From Mycolicibacterium tusciae (GTDB lineage: Bacteria > Actinomycetota > Actinomycetes > Mycobacteriales > Mycobacteriaceae): a DNA stretch of 43,704 nucleotides. Position 1 is the stretch's first letter. The number at the start of each line of letters is the position of its first letter. A program made the position numbers and the translations under genes. Location of the stretch: positions 1 through 43,704 of the forward strand of contig NZ_MVIM01000026.1 of NCBI RefSeq assembly GCF_002086795.1, given 5' to 3'. The notes beneath the pieces are model-generated. The model was given only the letters and a program-made list of their open reading frames with translations. It made no database searches and was not told the origin of the DNA. Shown here piece after piece: positions 1-8,552 of this stretch.

Positions 1-859
1 CACCACCAAACGGAGAACCCCCGCCGCCGAACCCCGGAATGCCACCACCTAGCCCAGGAATGCCGCCGCCCATACCCATACCAGGAATGCCACCCATACC
101 CAGACCCGGCTGCCCAGCCGCCGCCACCGGCTCCTCAGCAGGCTTAGCCTCGCCGCCACTGCCGCCAGCCTCTCCACCACCGGCACCGCCGTCAGCGCTG
201 CCGCTACCCTGGCCACCGACACCCTCATAGGCCTCGGTGTTCTTGTCGGTGTCTTTGGCTTTGTCCTCAGCCTCGGCCGCGGCCTTCTCGATAACCCCAC
301 GCGCTTCTTCCAGCCGCGTCTTGCTGTAGTCCATCAGGGCCTGCTGCCCCTCCGGGGTGTACAGCGCACCACTGGCTTTCAGCTCGGCAATCTTGGCCTG
401 CACATCAGCGTTGATCTTCTCCAGCTCCGCACGACCGGCCTCCCCGGCCGCGGCGATCTCATCGGCGCTGATACCGGCGGAATCCAGATCATGAAGGGTC
501 TCCAGCATCATGCCAATCTTGCGGGCATTCTCCTTCGCCGCCTCAGCAGCCGGCCCGCCGTCACCCACCTCAGGAGTAGCCGGAGGAGGCGGTGGCGGCC
601 CCACAGGAGGGGTCGGCGCACCGGGCGGACCCTGTGTGGTTGTGGTCGTCGTAGGTGGACCTTCCGGACCGGGAGGTGCAGGCGGAGGGCTCGGAACCGG
701 ACCAGGAGGAGCCGGCACAGGCGGCTGCTGAGGATAATCCAGCGGAAATGGAGCGGCCCCCGTTCCGGTACTTAACGGAACAGCACCCGGACCCGCGAAC
801 GCCTTCAACGCGTTCCCCACGACCTGGTTAATCGCCAAACCGAACACGTCCCACGACAT
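1..859 (-). CDS. Pro/Gly-rich ESX-associated protein, C-terminus cut off by window edge
   Basis: Open from an ATG at 859 to the left edge, about 286 residues visible. The start is supported by an AAGGAG Shine-Dalgarno 9 bases upstream. Order of parts: a short hydrophobic N-terminus beginning MSWDVFGLAI, a Pro-rich linker with a run of threonines, a charged helical domain (about residues 95-200, rich in Ala/Glu/Lys), then a Gly/Pro/Met low-complexity tail of GIPGxGxGG-type repeats. The layout (helical domain plus Gly-Pro tail) is common among mycobacterial ESX-associated secreted proteins and resembles DUF4226-type proteins, though I cannot confirm the family. It follows a YbaB-like gene by 21 bases, mirroring the EspB-like/EspL-like pair at 6.4-8.5 kb. 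Secretion is inferred from context only. Confidence 0.75.
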   Translation of the reverse strand, partial: MSWDVFGLAINQVVGNALKAFAGPGAVPLSTGTGAAPFPLDYPQQPPVPAPPGPVPSPPPAPPGPEGPPTTTTTTQGPPGAPTPPVGPPPPPPATPEVGDGGPAAEAAKENARKIGMMLETLHDLDSAGISADEIAAAGEAGRAELEKINADVQAKIAELKASGALYTPEGQQALMDYSKTRLEEARGVIEKAAAEAEDKAKDTDKNTEAYEGVGGQGSGSADGGAGGGEAGGSGGEAKPAEEPVAAAGQPGLGMGGIPGMGMGGGIPGLGGGIPGFGGGGSPFGG

Positions 860-880
860 AATGCATCGCTCCTTACGCGA

Positions 881-1168
881 CTAGAAGTTCAATGCACGCT
901 CGGCAGCGGCAACCGCTTCCAGCGTCGGTAACGTCCCATCAGAAACCCCATGGTTGGCCAACCATCGATCATGAGCCACCGCAGCCACCGCCCGACACCG
1001 CTTGTTCAGCGTCACCGAATCCCACTGGCGAGCTTCATTGCTCAACGCCACATAGCGCACAAACCCCATCGCATTGACACGCACGACCACAGACCGCCGA
1101 GACGACATAGCGGTCGCCGCCACCTGCGACATCAGCTCATCAGTCTGCGAACTCAGATGCTTGGTCAT
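881..1168 (-). CDS. YbaB/EspL-like small protein
   Basis: 95 residues. I chose the ATG at 1168 because a GGAAGGGG Shine-Dalgarno lies just upstream; an in-frame start at 1186 would put that motif inside the gene. The pattern (helix, then V-V-V-R-V-N-A-x-G-F-V, then a helix containing W and N-K-R) fits the YbaB/EbfC fold, which EspL of the ESX-1 locus shares. Such proteins act as partners or chaperones of neighbouring ESX substrates, or bind nucleoid DNA. It lies 21 bases upstream of the Pro/Gly-rich gene and probably shares its transcript. A TAATAT box near 1220 on this strand is a possible -10. Family assignment is by pattern, not search. Confidence 0.65.
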   Translation of the reverse strand: MTKHLSSQTDELMSQVAATAMSSRRSVVVRVNAMGFVRYVALSNEARQWDSVTLNKRCRAVAAVAHDRWLANHGVSDGTLPTLEAVAAAERALNF

Positions 1169-1325
1169 CGGTCCCCTTCCGGCCAACGCCGCTGCGCCGC
1201 TCTACGCACTGATAGACATATTACACATACTGACTAATCACGTGAACAATCAGTGATCAACTTTGTGTGACAGCGTGCATGCCCATCTCCAACTTCAACA
1301 CCGGCAGGCGGCGTCCTCCAATGAG

Positions 1326-1757
1326 CTAAGCGGGCGCCGCTCCACCAGGCAGTGCCAGCCGGACCGTAGATTGCCCGGTGATCGCACTGATCGTCTCGAA
1401 ATCCTTGTCGACGTGCAGGACCGCCAGCCCGCAGAGCTCCGCGGTGGCGGCGATGATGAGGTCCGGAATTGACGGCCCACGGTGCTGCCCCCGATCGGCA
1501 AGCAGCAACTGGACTTCTAGCGCGCGGTCCTCGATTCTCGGTGTCAAATACTCGACTGGCATCGCAGCCAGCGGTGACTCCCGGAATTCGCGGCGTCCGA
1601 CCTCGCCCGAGTGAGCCGAGTACCCGATTTCGAGTCGCGTCATGTTGCTGATCCGAACCATCCCCCGCTCGATGCGGGTGACCCATTGGTCCACATCGTC
1701 GCTGTACGAAAGTCGCACCAAGGCCGATTTGTCGATCAACCATTCGCTCACCCCCAC
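1326..1757 (-). CDS. vapC: VapC-type PIN-domain toxin
   Basis: 143 residues. The PIN-domain acidic residues are visible: D9 in WLIDKSALV, E43 in the R-L-E-I-G-Y helix, D99 in IPDLIIAA and D117/D119 in HVDKDFETI. VapC proteins are Mg-dependent ribonucleases that cut specific tRNAs or rRNA when freed from VapB. The ATG at 1757 overlaps the end of the antitoxin gene by 10 bases, which gives translational coupling in the usual order antitoxin then toxin. Length is normal for the family (about 130-145). No truncation is seen, so the toxin is probably active. Its role here is most likely plasmid maintenance. Confidence 0.92.
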   Translation of the reverse strand: MGVSEWLIDKSALVRLSYSDDVDQWVTRIERGMVRISNMTRLEIGYSAHSGEVGRREFRESPLAAMPVEYLTPRIEDRALEVQLLLADRGQHRGPSIPDLIIAATAELCGLAVLHVDKDFETISAITGQSTVRLALPGGAAPA

Positions 1758-1969
1758 GCCCCACGCATCAACTCTGCGTCGGCGAGGCCGGAAACGGCTT
1801 GTTCGAGGCGCTGGAGATCATCGCGCGTGACCGCACTGCGGGTGACCCGCGCATCCTGGGCAAGGCGCCGACGAATGTACTCAACGCGCGATAGGCCCAC
1901 CTCGGCCGCCCGCGCATCAATGCCAGCCAACACGTCATCTGGCAAGTCCCGAATCAAGACATCACTCAT
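1748..1969 (-). CDS. vapB: VapB-type antitoxin
   Basis: 73 residues. The upstream in-frame extension to 2176 has a Cys/Pro-rich, non-protein-like sequence and is rejected. The ATG at 1969 lies six bases after a TATCAT -10 box, so the mRNA is probably leaderless. The N-terminal half (MSDVLIRDLPDDVLAGIDARA, then a helix with S-R-V-E-Y-I) fits a ribbon-helix-helix DNA-binding fold. The C-terminal tail ending in ADAELMRGAWG would wrap the PIN toxin. It should neutralise the overlapping VapC and repress its own promoter through the dyad just upstream. Confidence 0.88.
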   Translation of the reverse strand: MSDVLIRDLPDDVLAGIDARAAEVGLSRVEYIRRRLAQDARVTRSAVTRDDLQRLEQAVSGLADAELMRGAWG

Positions 1970-1996
1970 ACACTGATGATATCCCGAGATATCGGG
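1970..1996 (-). promoter_or_regulatory. vapBC leaderless promoter and operator
   Basis: Read on the minus strand, TATCAT is followed by CAGTGT and then the vapB ATG. That puts the transcription start at or next to the start codon. Just upstream, plus-strand 1983-1996 carries an inverted repeat CCCGA-GATA-TCGGG, a likely binding site for the VapB RHH domain. Geometry is seen directly; function is inferred from other vapBC operons. Confidence 0.6.
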
Positions 1997-2172
1997 TCGC
2001 TGACCGCCAGTTATAACACCACACCAGAGCTGGCACCAGCCGTACGCGTGTAGTACAGCAGCCTTGCACGGCTGGTGCGGTTTACCTAGACTTACTGGTG
2101 AGCCGATGCATCGTGGTGTCATCGGAAGTGGACCCCAGGAGTTCCTGCCGGAAGACAGGGCCTGGGGCCGCG

Positions 2173-2754
2173 TCATTTCTGGGGCACTTCCAGCATGGTT
2201 ACCTTCGACTCAATGATCCCGAAGTGCTCGGGGTCGCCGCTGCGGAGTTGGGTCACCGCGCCACAGCAAGCATCGGGTATCCACAGCATCGCCTCAGTGG
2301 GGCCGCCAACGTGATCGAGATGCAGCCGACCCCCTAGAGCGCGCTTTCGCCGCAGGTAGTCCAAGGTGCGCTGGTCCTCCCGGTCGTCCTTGGGGCCGCG
2401 GGATTCCACGATCGCCTGCGCGACACCCAAGGCCACCAGCTCGGGCAGTAGCAGTTCCATGCAGATCCGGCGCCGACGTTCCGGGTGCTCGGTGATGCCA
2501 GGCCGGGATCGGACGACCACGAGGTGCTCAACGTCGAGCCCTGCGACGGTCTTGGCAATCGTGCGCTGCCGGCCGCGGTCCTCATCGCGCCAATGCAGCT
2601 TGCGATGTCGACTCCCTACGAGCAGCGCCCGCATCGCCTCCCGCGCATGCTCAGCACGGCCTGCTTCGCTGATGACCGCGCTGAGGATGTACGTACCGGG
2701 ATCAACACGTTGATTAGACCCCGATTCATCAATCCAGGCATCGAACGGACTCAT
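2173..2754 (-). CDS. DUF3800-like protein
   Basis: 193 residues from the ATG at 2754. The longer frame from 2877 adds 41 residues of poor protein character. The protein begins with a D-E-S-G motif (FDAWIDESG), followed by LSAVI and HWRDEDRGR, and ends with an acidic segment HLDHVGG...SGDPEHFGI. This order (early DESG, late acid) is that of DUF3800, an RNase-H-fold family of unknown role often found on plasmids, phages and defence islands. It lies between the EspK-like gene and vapBC, in the same direction. Function is unknown; nuclease activity would be a guess. Confidence 0.6.
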   Translation of the reverse strand: MSPFDAWIDESGSNQRVDPGTYILSAVISEAGRAEHAREAMRALLVGSRHRKLHWRDEDRGRQRTIAKTVAGLDVEHLVVVRSRPGITEHPERRRRICMELLLPELVALGVAQAIVESRGPKDDREDQRTLDYLRRKRALGGRLHLDHVGGPTEAMLWIPDACCGAVTQLRSGDPEHFGIIESKVTMLEVPQK

Positions 2755-2890
2755 GGGCGGTGACGGTATCGGTCCAAGGAGCAGGTTCGCCGGGATCGCC
2801 ACTCGTGCCGAACCACTAATTTCCAGGTTTACGGAAGACAGCGCCCAACAGTCGCACACCGCTCCCCGCCATTTCATGGCGGGCAGATCG

Positions 2891-5290
2891 TCAGATCGAG
2901 TTCAACGTTGAGGTAACGACAGGCTTGAAGCCCGCCGCTACCGCGCAGTACACGATATCGGCCAACGCCGGCGAGGCCGGTTGCCGCCAGAAACGAATGA
3001 GCTCCGCAATCAACGCCGTCCGATAGAACGCCATGTACAGCAGACGCTGACGCAGCGAGTCCGCCGAATCATCCAGATCCAGCGGACCGTTCATATGCGG
3101 ACTGGTCGCATTGCCGTCGTGACGCTGAGCGACCTCGGCATCGTACGAATCCCAGTCCACGGCGCCCTGGCTCAGCTGATTCAAGAACGTCAGGTCCGCC
3201 GCCTCGGCAACGTGAATCGGTCCATCCGCGCCACGCACCGGACCATCCGGGCCCACCGCACCCGCCGTGGCCACCGCCGACTCCACCACACTCCGAGTGA
3301 TCACCGCAGCCACCGATATCGACGCCGGACCCGAGCCCACCGACGCAATCTGCTGAGCCAGCGCCGGATCAATCGTCGCCAACCGATGCTGATGAGCACC
3401 ATCAAGCACAGGCACAGACCCCGGCGAGTGCAAAATCGACCGCAGCGTCACCGTCTCGAAATCCGACCACCCCGCCGGACGCGGACCCTCCGCAGTGGTC
3501 ACCAAAGCACTGCGCACAACCCCAGATACTCTGTCGGACAACACATCCGCATGCGCAGTCAACAGATCCGCCGGTCGCCGCCAACCCAAAAACCCCGACG
3601 CCCAACTCCACGGCAAAGCAGGATCAATGGGGGCCAACCGCGCCGTCGTCGGAACGAACACCGAAGCAGGCACATACACCCCACCACCAGCACTAGAACC
3701 AATGACAAGCTGCGGACCCAGATGCGTACGCACAACGGCCACAGCCCAATTCACAAACCCGGCATCGATCGTGTTCCACGCGGCATCGGTACCGCGAACC
3801 AACCCGTCGATCACTTGCCGAGCCAACATCATGTCCGCGCTCACCTCGGGCTCAGGCATGCTCGCTGCTGTTGCCGCACCCGACGTGCCCGCCATCACCG
3901 GAGCGGCACCGCCCTGCTGACCCGACGGTGCCGCCGAAGCCGGCGCGGCCGCCGCCGACGCAGGAGCCGTCGGTCCCGCAGCCGTCGGGCTCGCCGCCGA
4001 CCCACCCCCAGGCGGAACAAACGGGGCCAGCGGGCCACCACCGGAACCTCCAGCCGCGGGCGGATGCGCCATCATCGGCATACCACCGCCACCACCAACC
4101 ATCGGTCCCGCAGCAGGGCCCGCAGAACCGCCACCAGCAGCCGCCACCGACGGCTGCACCGGACCCTGCAAAGGAGCTGCCACCGCAGGCGCCGCACCCG
4201 GATGCTGGGCTACGAACTTCTCCAACGGAGGCGGCGACACCGCACCCGAAGAACCAATACCCGACGCCAACCCCGAATTGAAGCTCGACGCCGCACTCGT
4301 CAATGACCCGCCACTACCCAGCGAGTCTGCTGCCGACGCAGGCGAAGTGAACGCATCCGACAGTGACTTGCCCCCACTGCCCAAAGGATTGCTGAGCCCG
4401 GAGGGCATCTGCGGCGGCCGCAAACCACCCATCGCCGAACCCGCCGATGGCATGCCCCCACCCGCAGAGCCGCCACTTGCACCGCCCATCGGCAATCCTG
4501 CCGCTGGCAGCCCTGTCGTAGTAGACGGAAGCCCGGTCGCGGTTCCTGGTGCGACGGGGGATCCGTCCGTCGTCTCTCGGACGTCGGTTGCGGTGCCGTC
4601 CGGTTCGGTACCGAGCTGCTTTACGTCGCCACCATCCTTCCCCGCAGAATCACCGTCTGCGGGGGCCTCCTCTCCGGGTGAATCTGGCACCGGCTTCTCG
4701 TCAGCTTCTTTTTGCTCAGTGTTGCTGGCTGGCTCTGCGACGTTATCCCTTGGTGCGTCGGGTGTTTCGCCGACTGGTGCTTCGGGGATGGGTAGGACGG
4801 CGGGTGTGGCGGCGATGTCTTCGAGTGCGGTGCTGTAGAGGCTGGCAGCTTCGGCTTTGAACGGGGCCATGGCTGACACTGCGGCCGAGGTGCCGCCGCT
4901 GGATTGGGCGGTGTCCCATGCTTCGGCTGCGGCGTCGGCGACGCGGCTGAGGTCGGTCTTCAATCCGGAGACGATTGCGCGGAATGAATCTGCTGCCGTT
5001 GCAGTGGATTTGAAGTGGTTGGCGCCGCCATCGGCGTGGTTGACCATTTTGCGCATCAGCGCGATGCGGGCTTCGCCGCCCTGACCTACCAGTAGGCTCG
5101 CGCCTTTGGTCATCTCATTTTGCACGGTGTCGGCGTATCCGGATACCGATGTGGCCATGGCTCTTTCGTCGTCGGCCAGTGCCTGCAAATCAGTTTCGCT
5201 GATGGACGGCCAATAAGGTAGGACAGTCAGTGACGATGCTCGCCCTGACGGCCGCTGTATGTCCCCTGCGTTTCCGACTACCGCCGCCAT
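2891..5290 (-). CDS. EspK-like ESX secretion-associated protein
   Basis: 799 residues; ATG at 5290 with GAGAGG upstream, 15 bases after the preceding stop. Residues about 25-150 form a helical WXG100/PPE-like region (starts YWPSISETDL, includes AWDTAQ). A long Pro/Gly/Ala/Ser-rich linker spans about 160-490. The C-terminal region, about 490-799, is globular, with an F-V-N-W-A-V segment, VIGSSAGGG and a helical end rich in R, F, Y and W. This is the layout of EspK (Rv3879c) of ESX-1: helical N-terminus, Pro-rich middle, C-terminal paired domains. EspK helps deliver EspB to the secretion machine. Order EspB-EspL-...-EspK is as in ESX-1. Synonymous codon choice flips inside the gene: C/A-ending in the N-terminal part, G/T-ending after about 4.5 kb, suggesting a mosaic gene. 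Confidence 0.72.
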   Translation of the reverse strand: MAAVVGNAGDIQRPSGRASSLTVLPYWPSISETDLQALADDERAMATSVSGYADTVQNEMTKGASLLVGQGGEARIALMRKMVNHADGGANHFKSTATAADSFRAIVSGLKTDLSRVADAAAEAWDTAQSSGGTSAAVSAMAPFKAEAASLYSTALEDIAATPAVLPIPEAPVGETPDAPRDNVAEPASNTEQKEADEKPVPDSPGEEAPADGDSAGKDGGDVKQLGTEPDGTATDVRETTDGSPVAPGTATGLPSTTTGLPAAGLPMGGASGGSAGGGMPSAGSAMGGLRPPQMPSGLSNPLGSGGKSLSDAFTSPASAADSLGSGGSLTSAASSFNSGLASGIGSSGAVSPPPLEKFVAQHPGAAPAVAAPLQGPVQPSVAAAGGGSAGPAAGPMVGGGGGMPMMAHPPAAGGSGGGPLAPFVPPGGGSAASPTAAGPTAPASAAAAPASAAPSGQQGGAAPVMAGTSGAATAASMPEPEVSADMMLARQVIDGLVRGTDAAWNTIDAGFVNWAVAVVRTHLGPQLVIGSSAGGGVYVPASVFVPTTARLAPIDPALPWSWASGFLGWRRPADLLTAHADVLSDRVSGVVRSALVTTAEGPRPAGWSDFETVTLRSILHSPGSVPVLDGAHQHRLATIDPALAQQIASVGSGPASISVAAVITRSVVESAVATAGAVGPDGPVRGADGPIHVAEAADLTFLNQLSQGAVDWDSYDAEVAQRHDGNATSPHMNGPLDLDDSADSLRQRLLYMAFYRTALIAELIRFWRQPASPALADIVYCAVAAGFKPVVTSTLNSI

Positions 5291-5305
5291 TGAAACCTCT
5301 CCGGC

Positions 5306-5935
5306 CTACTCTTCATCCAAACCGCAGGCCGTCCACACCTGGTCCACGGCGTTCTTTTCTGCATCCAAGCTGTACGGCGGGGGCTCAGCCAGCCCACGGG
5401 TACGGACCTTCCCATGTTCCGCAACACGGGCTTGGTACACCGAGGCGATGTCAGTGACAGCAACCCTCACAGGTGCGCTGGCGTCAGGATTCTCGGCCAG
5501 TGCAACCTTCAGAGCGGTCACCGCGGGAAGAAGGTCAGAGCCAACTCGATCAGGCCTGGGAATGGCGCTATTGATGATGGCGTAGCTGGTGCACAGGGAC
5601 ACGTCTTGGGCGTGTACTTCCGCCGCTGACGGGGTGACACCACCCGGCGCATTGGTTGGTAGGCCTGCGGTCGGCGCAGCGTCGCTGGCCCCGGAGTCAC
5701 TTCCGCTGCTCGCGAAGACAGCTCCCAGTGTCACGCCAGCGATTAGTGCGACTACTGCGGTGCCAGCAACGCCAGCTGGGATCAGCCAAGGTCGACGTCG
5801 CGATGATGCGGACGGCAGAGCCTCTCCAGGCCGTGGTGTCGGCGGTAGCGCGCCATACTGGCCCGGAGCAGGAGGCAGAGGGGCAGCGCTGTACTGCTGA
5901 TTGGTGCGCATGTCGTGCATCACTGGGTGGTTCAT
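5306..5935 (-). CDS. Single-pass membrane protein of the ESX-like cluster
   Basis: 209 residues; ATG at 5935 with GGGAGG 9 bases upstream. The N-terminus is cytoplasmic, Pro/Gln-rich and ends in the basic stop RRRPW. One transmembrane helix follows (about residues 49-75, V/A/L/G-rich). The rest should lie outside the membrane: a Ser/Gly/Ala linker, then a domain with cysteines in SLCTSYAI and TACGLDEE that could pair. Many mycobacterial ESX loci and plasmids carry such TM-plus-domain proteins of unknown role. It lies between the WXG/EspC-like and EspK-like genes, with short gaps, so it is probably co-transcribed. No specific family recognised. Confidence 0.72.
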   Translation of the reverse strand: MNHPVMHDMRTNQQYSAAPLPPAPGQYGALPPTPRPGEALPSASSRRRPWLIPAGVAGTAVVALIAGVTLGAVFASSGSDSGASDAAPTAGLPTNAPGGVTPSAAEVHAQDVSLCTSYAIINSAIPRPDRVGSDLLPAVTALKVALAENPDASAPVRVAVTDIASVYQARVAEHGKVRTRGLAEPPPYSLDAEKNAVDQVWTACGLDEE

Positions 5936-6005
5936 GTTGTCGCGCCTCCCTGCGGCGATCCCGATAACGGTTGTCTACAGCCTACCAACGCCCACCCACT
6001 TTGGT

Positions 6006-6371
6006 CTACACGCTGATCGTTGCCGGCGCGACGGCCGTTATGTCTGCTGCGTTCTCAGCGTCCTGCGTTTCCAACTGTGTCGCGCTGCCGACGTCCCCGG
6101 TGGCAACGGTGCTTGCCGCCCGGCTCATGTCCGCCAAGAACGTCGTACGTTGGGCGGGCCATGTGCTGGTGATGGCATTGATTGCCAGTGAAACCCCATC
6201 GGGCTGTGCCGCCCCGCTGGCCAAGCTCCCGACACCCTGCGCAGCTCCGGTGGCGCCGCGAGCAGCGACTGTTGCGGCCTCCGCGCCGGTCGTCGCGCCA
6301 GATGCAGGCAGAGCAATCGGGTCGACCTTGATGAGATCTCCCGAGCCACCCGACGGTGTTACTGCTGGCAT
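6006..6371 (-). CDS. WXG100/EspC-like small secreted-type protein
   Basis: 121 residues, four bases after the EspL-like stop; ATG at 6371 with GAGGGG upstream. Ala/Thr/Gly-rich and helical. The half after residue 75 (AITSTWPAQRTTFLADM, ending QLETQDAENAADI) resembles the second helix of WXG100/EspC-type ESX substrates, where a typical ending is Y-x-x-x-D-x-x-N-A. Here the Tyr of that motif is replaced (the whole protein has no Tyr), so the standard YxxxD/E export signal is missing. It may be a partner of a signal-bearing protein, or not secreted. Assignment rests on pattern and neighbours. Confidence 0.6.
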   Translation of the reverse strand: MPAVTPSGGSGDLIKVDPIALPASGATTGAEAATVAARGATGAAQGVGSLASGAAQPDGVSLAINAITSTWPAQRTTFLADMSRAASTVATGDVGSATQLETQDAENAADITAVAPATISV

Positions 6372-6375
6372 ATCG

Positions 6376-6768
6376 TTATCCCCTCTGCCCCTTCATGGCT
6401 GCTGAAAGCTGGTCAGCAACAGGATGTTTGCGAAGTTCCTCGGGGATCAGCTCAGCGCAGCGCTGAAATAGGCGCTCGGAGATGGCATCGATTCCCTTGC
6501 GGGCACGTTCAGCGTTGTCGCCCAGGGCCGCGTTGATCTGATCGTTGAGTTCATCCACGGTGAGTTCACGTTGAAGGCCTTCACGCACATCGAGGTCGAT
6601 CAACCTGCCGCGGGAATCGTGGACCACGATCACGTCGTCGTCATCGTCGCCGCTGGACAAGAACTCTTCGGCTTCCTCGATCCAGTCATAGATCAGTCCC
6701 AGCATCGCGTCGTTGGCCTTGAGAGCCGCCGCTGCCGCTGGGTTAGCGGTCGTCGTGGGCGTTGTCAC
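6376..6768 (-). CDS. EspL-like YbaB/EbfC-family protein
   Basis: 130 residues; GTG at 6768 preceded by AGGAGG with 9-base spacing, overlapping the EspB-like gene by 26 bases. A helical N-terminus ends in acidic EEAEEF and a DDDDD run. Then comes the YbaB-type core: V-I-V-V-x-D-S-R-G-R-L-I-D-L-D-V, then L-T-V-D-E-L-N-D-Q-I-N and a helix with ERARKGID. ESX-1 EspL has this fold and stabilises EspB/EspE-type substrates. The position directly after the EspB-like gene is the same as espB-espL in Mycobacterium tuberculosis. Good family match by pattern; partner roles inferred. Confidence 0.72.
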   Translation of the reverse strand: MTTPTTTANPAAAAALKANDAMLGLIYDWIEEAEEFLSSGDDDDDVIVVHDSRGRLIDLDVREGLQRELTVDELNDQINAALGDNAERARKGIDAISERLFQRCAELIPEELRKHPVADQLSAAMKGQRG

Positions 6769-8494
6769 CGGTTGTTTCCTCCTGAGTCGCGGCCGCCCTG
6801 CGGCGGCCTGGACGCTTCCTCAACTGCTCCAACTCACCGAACACTGCCTCGGTATTGGCAGGGTGCCGGTGTACCACCCGTCGATCTGGATGGAGATCTC
6901 TATCTCGTTCGCCGGTCTGGCCGCCACCCAAGCCGCCCATCATCGGCGGCATCATGCCGCCCATCGGCATACGTGCCCCCGCGCCGCCAGCAGCACCTGA
7001 TCCGGCAGCCGTGGGTGGAGCTGGTGGCATCGCCGCAATACCAGGAGCCGCAGCAGCAGGCGACGACACCGACGGAGCCGCAGGAAGACCACCGCCACCG
7101 CCACCGCCACTGCCGCCAGAACTTGCTGGGGTCGTGCCGAACGTGTCCTCGAAATCGAAATCGTCTTCCTCAGAGCCCAGTTCGGGCGGACTCATCGAGG
7201 GAGCTCCACCTAGGCCTGGGATCGACGGCAGCCCTGACAGTGCCGACATGGGAAGTCCACCGCCACCACTGCCGGGCATCAATCCCGATGCCGCTCCAGC
7301 GGATTGACCGACTGTGCCCAGAATCGTGCCCATCACTTCACCGGCAGTGTTCGCAGCCGGATCGACAGCCGACGCCAGCGGCTCGACCGGGGGCTTCGCC
7401 TCGGCAGGGGGTGGACCCGGCTCGTCAGTGCCGCTGCTGGAGTCCAGGGGCTGCTGCTCGGTGGAATCGGCGGCGAGCTTTGCATCCTCCTCGCTGTCGG
7501 ACCCCTCGCCTTTGCCGTCCTTGTCAGCGCCCTCTCGCTTCTTGTCAGCACTGGTCTCGGCCGGGTTGTTGTTGTCCTGGTCAGCGCTCGACGGCCCGCC
7601 ACCGACGATGGGCGGCGGGGCCGGCGGTGGGTCAGGTGCTGTCGTGCTGTCGACGTTGGCCGCGGCCGCATAACGTGTCTGTGCCGCCAGCGCTTCGGCT
7701 TTCGCCTCTTGAAGTTTTGTCGTCGCGGTCATCAAGGGTTCGGTCACAGTCCCACCGCTGGAGGCGTACGTCTGCTGCGCCTTGCGATACTGCGCGTTGA
7801 GCGCTGTGAACGTTTCCGGTGTGGGCGTCTCGTTCCGCGCCGTCTCCACGGTTGCGCTGGCGGTCTCAGCCGATGCTGCGAGCTGTCGGGCATAGTCAGC
7901 GGCGCTGTTCAACCACTGTGCGTGACGCCGGATCTTCTCCCCGGCGGGCTGATCACCCTCATCCCACGCGGAATCGACACCCGCGCCGGTCCGCTCGATG
8001 TCTCCTGCGACGGTAGCGAGGTTCTGGGCCGTTGTGCGTAGCTGCCCTGCCAGCGTCCTGAGCGGCTCAGCACCAGCCCCGCCGTGAATCGTGCGGGACC
8101 ACACTTCCCCGGTGCTCGGATCAGGCACCGCCGGCACCGGCGGCGCCACAGGTAACGACGGCGCCCCGCCACTTTCGCGGGGTAGGTTCGGCGCTGCGCT
8201 GGCCGTGGGGGCTGTCCCACCGCTGGCAATGTGCGCTGCGGCCTCCTGGTCGCCCTGTTGCAACGCTGCCCCGGTGAGATCGACTGCGAGACCGCCAGCG
8301 GCACGCTGCAAGGCTGCATGGGTGATCAGCATGTCCAGCCCGCTCGCCCACGCCGTGAAGGACGCGGCCACCGCAGTGGACACGGTATCGGAGGCGGCCG
8401 GCTGACACTGGGAGCACTGCGCACCCGGCGCGTGACCGGCAAGCGCGCGGCCATGCGATGCCAGCGCCCCCGGATCAACAGCCACCTTCGCCAC
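6743..8494 (-). CDS. EspB/PPE-like ESX substrate candidate
   Basis: 583 residues; GTG at 8494 with GGGGGAC just upstream. Residues 1-100 look like an EspC-type helical hairpin (VAVDPGALASHGRAL, later AVAASFTAWASGLD). Residues about 140-270 are long helices with a W-x-x-G-type turn (VDSAWDEGDQPAG), as in EspB and PPE proteins. The rest is Pro/Gly/Ser-rich, with an acidic EEDDFDFEDTF patch and Met/Gly-rich repeats, and ends in a charged tail. EspB is exported by ESX-1 and forms rings. An intact YxxxD/E signal is not obvious after the helices. It is the largest gene before the EspL-like gene and overlaps it, so production is coupled. Confidence 0.68.
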   Translation of the reverse strand: MAKVAVDPGALASHGRALAGHAPGAQCSQCQPAASDTVSTAVAASFTAWASGLDMLITHAALQRAAGGLAVDLTGAALQQGDQEAAAHIASGGTAPTASAAPNLPRESGGAPSLPVAPPVPAVPDPSTGEVWSRTIHGGAGAEPLRTLAGQLRTTAQNLATVAGDIERTGAGVDSAWDEGDQPAGEKIRRHAQWLNSAADYARQLAASAETASATVETARNETPTPETFTALNAQYRKAQQTYASSGGTVTEPLMTATTKLQEAKAEALAAQTRYAAAANVDSTTAPDPPPAPPPIVGGGPSSADQDNNNPAETSADKKREGADKDGKGEGSDSEEDAKLAADSTEQQPLDSSSGTDEPGPPPAEAKPPVEPLASAVDPAANTAGEVMGTILGTVGQSAGAASGLMPGSGGGGLPMSALSGLPSIPGLGGAPSMSPPELGSEEDDFDFEDTFGTTPASSGGSGGGGGGGLPAAPSVSSPAAAAPGIAAMPPAPPTAAGSGAAGGAGARMPMGGMMPPMMGGLGGGQTGERDRDLHPDRRVVHRHPANTEAVFGELEQLRKRPGRRRAAATQEETTGDNAHDDR

Positions 8495-8552
8495 TACCAG
8501 TCCCCCGCTCCGCTATCGGATCGCACCGCCACCACCCCTATCCGCGCGGGCC

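Noticed and set aside
2981..4306. 441-residue plus-strand frame
   Set aside because: Arg/His/Pro-rich shadow of the minus-strand EspK-like gene.
6571..7800. 409-residue plus-strand frame
   Set aside because: Shadow of the EspB-like and EspL-like genes; composition not protein-like.
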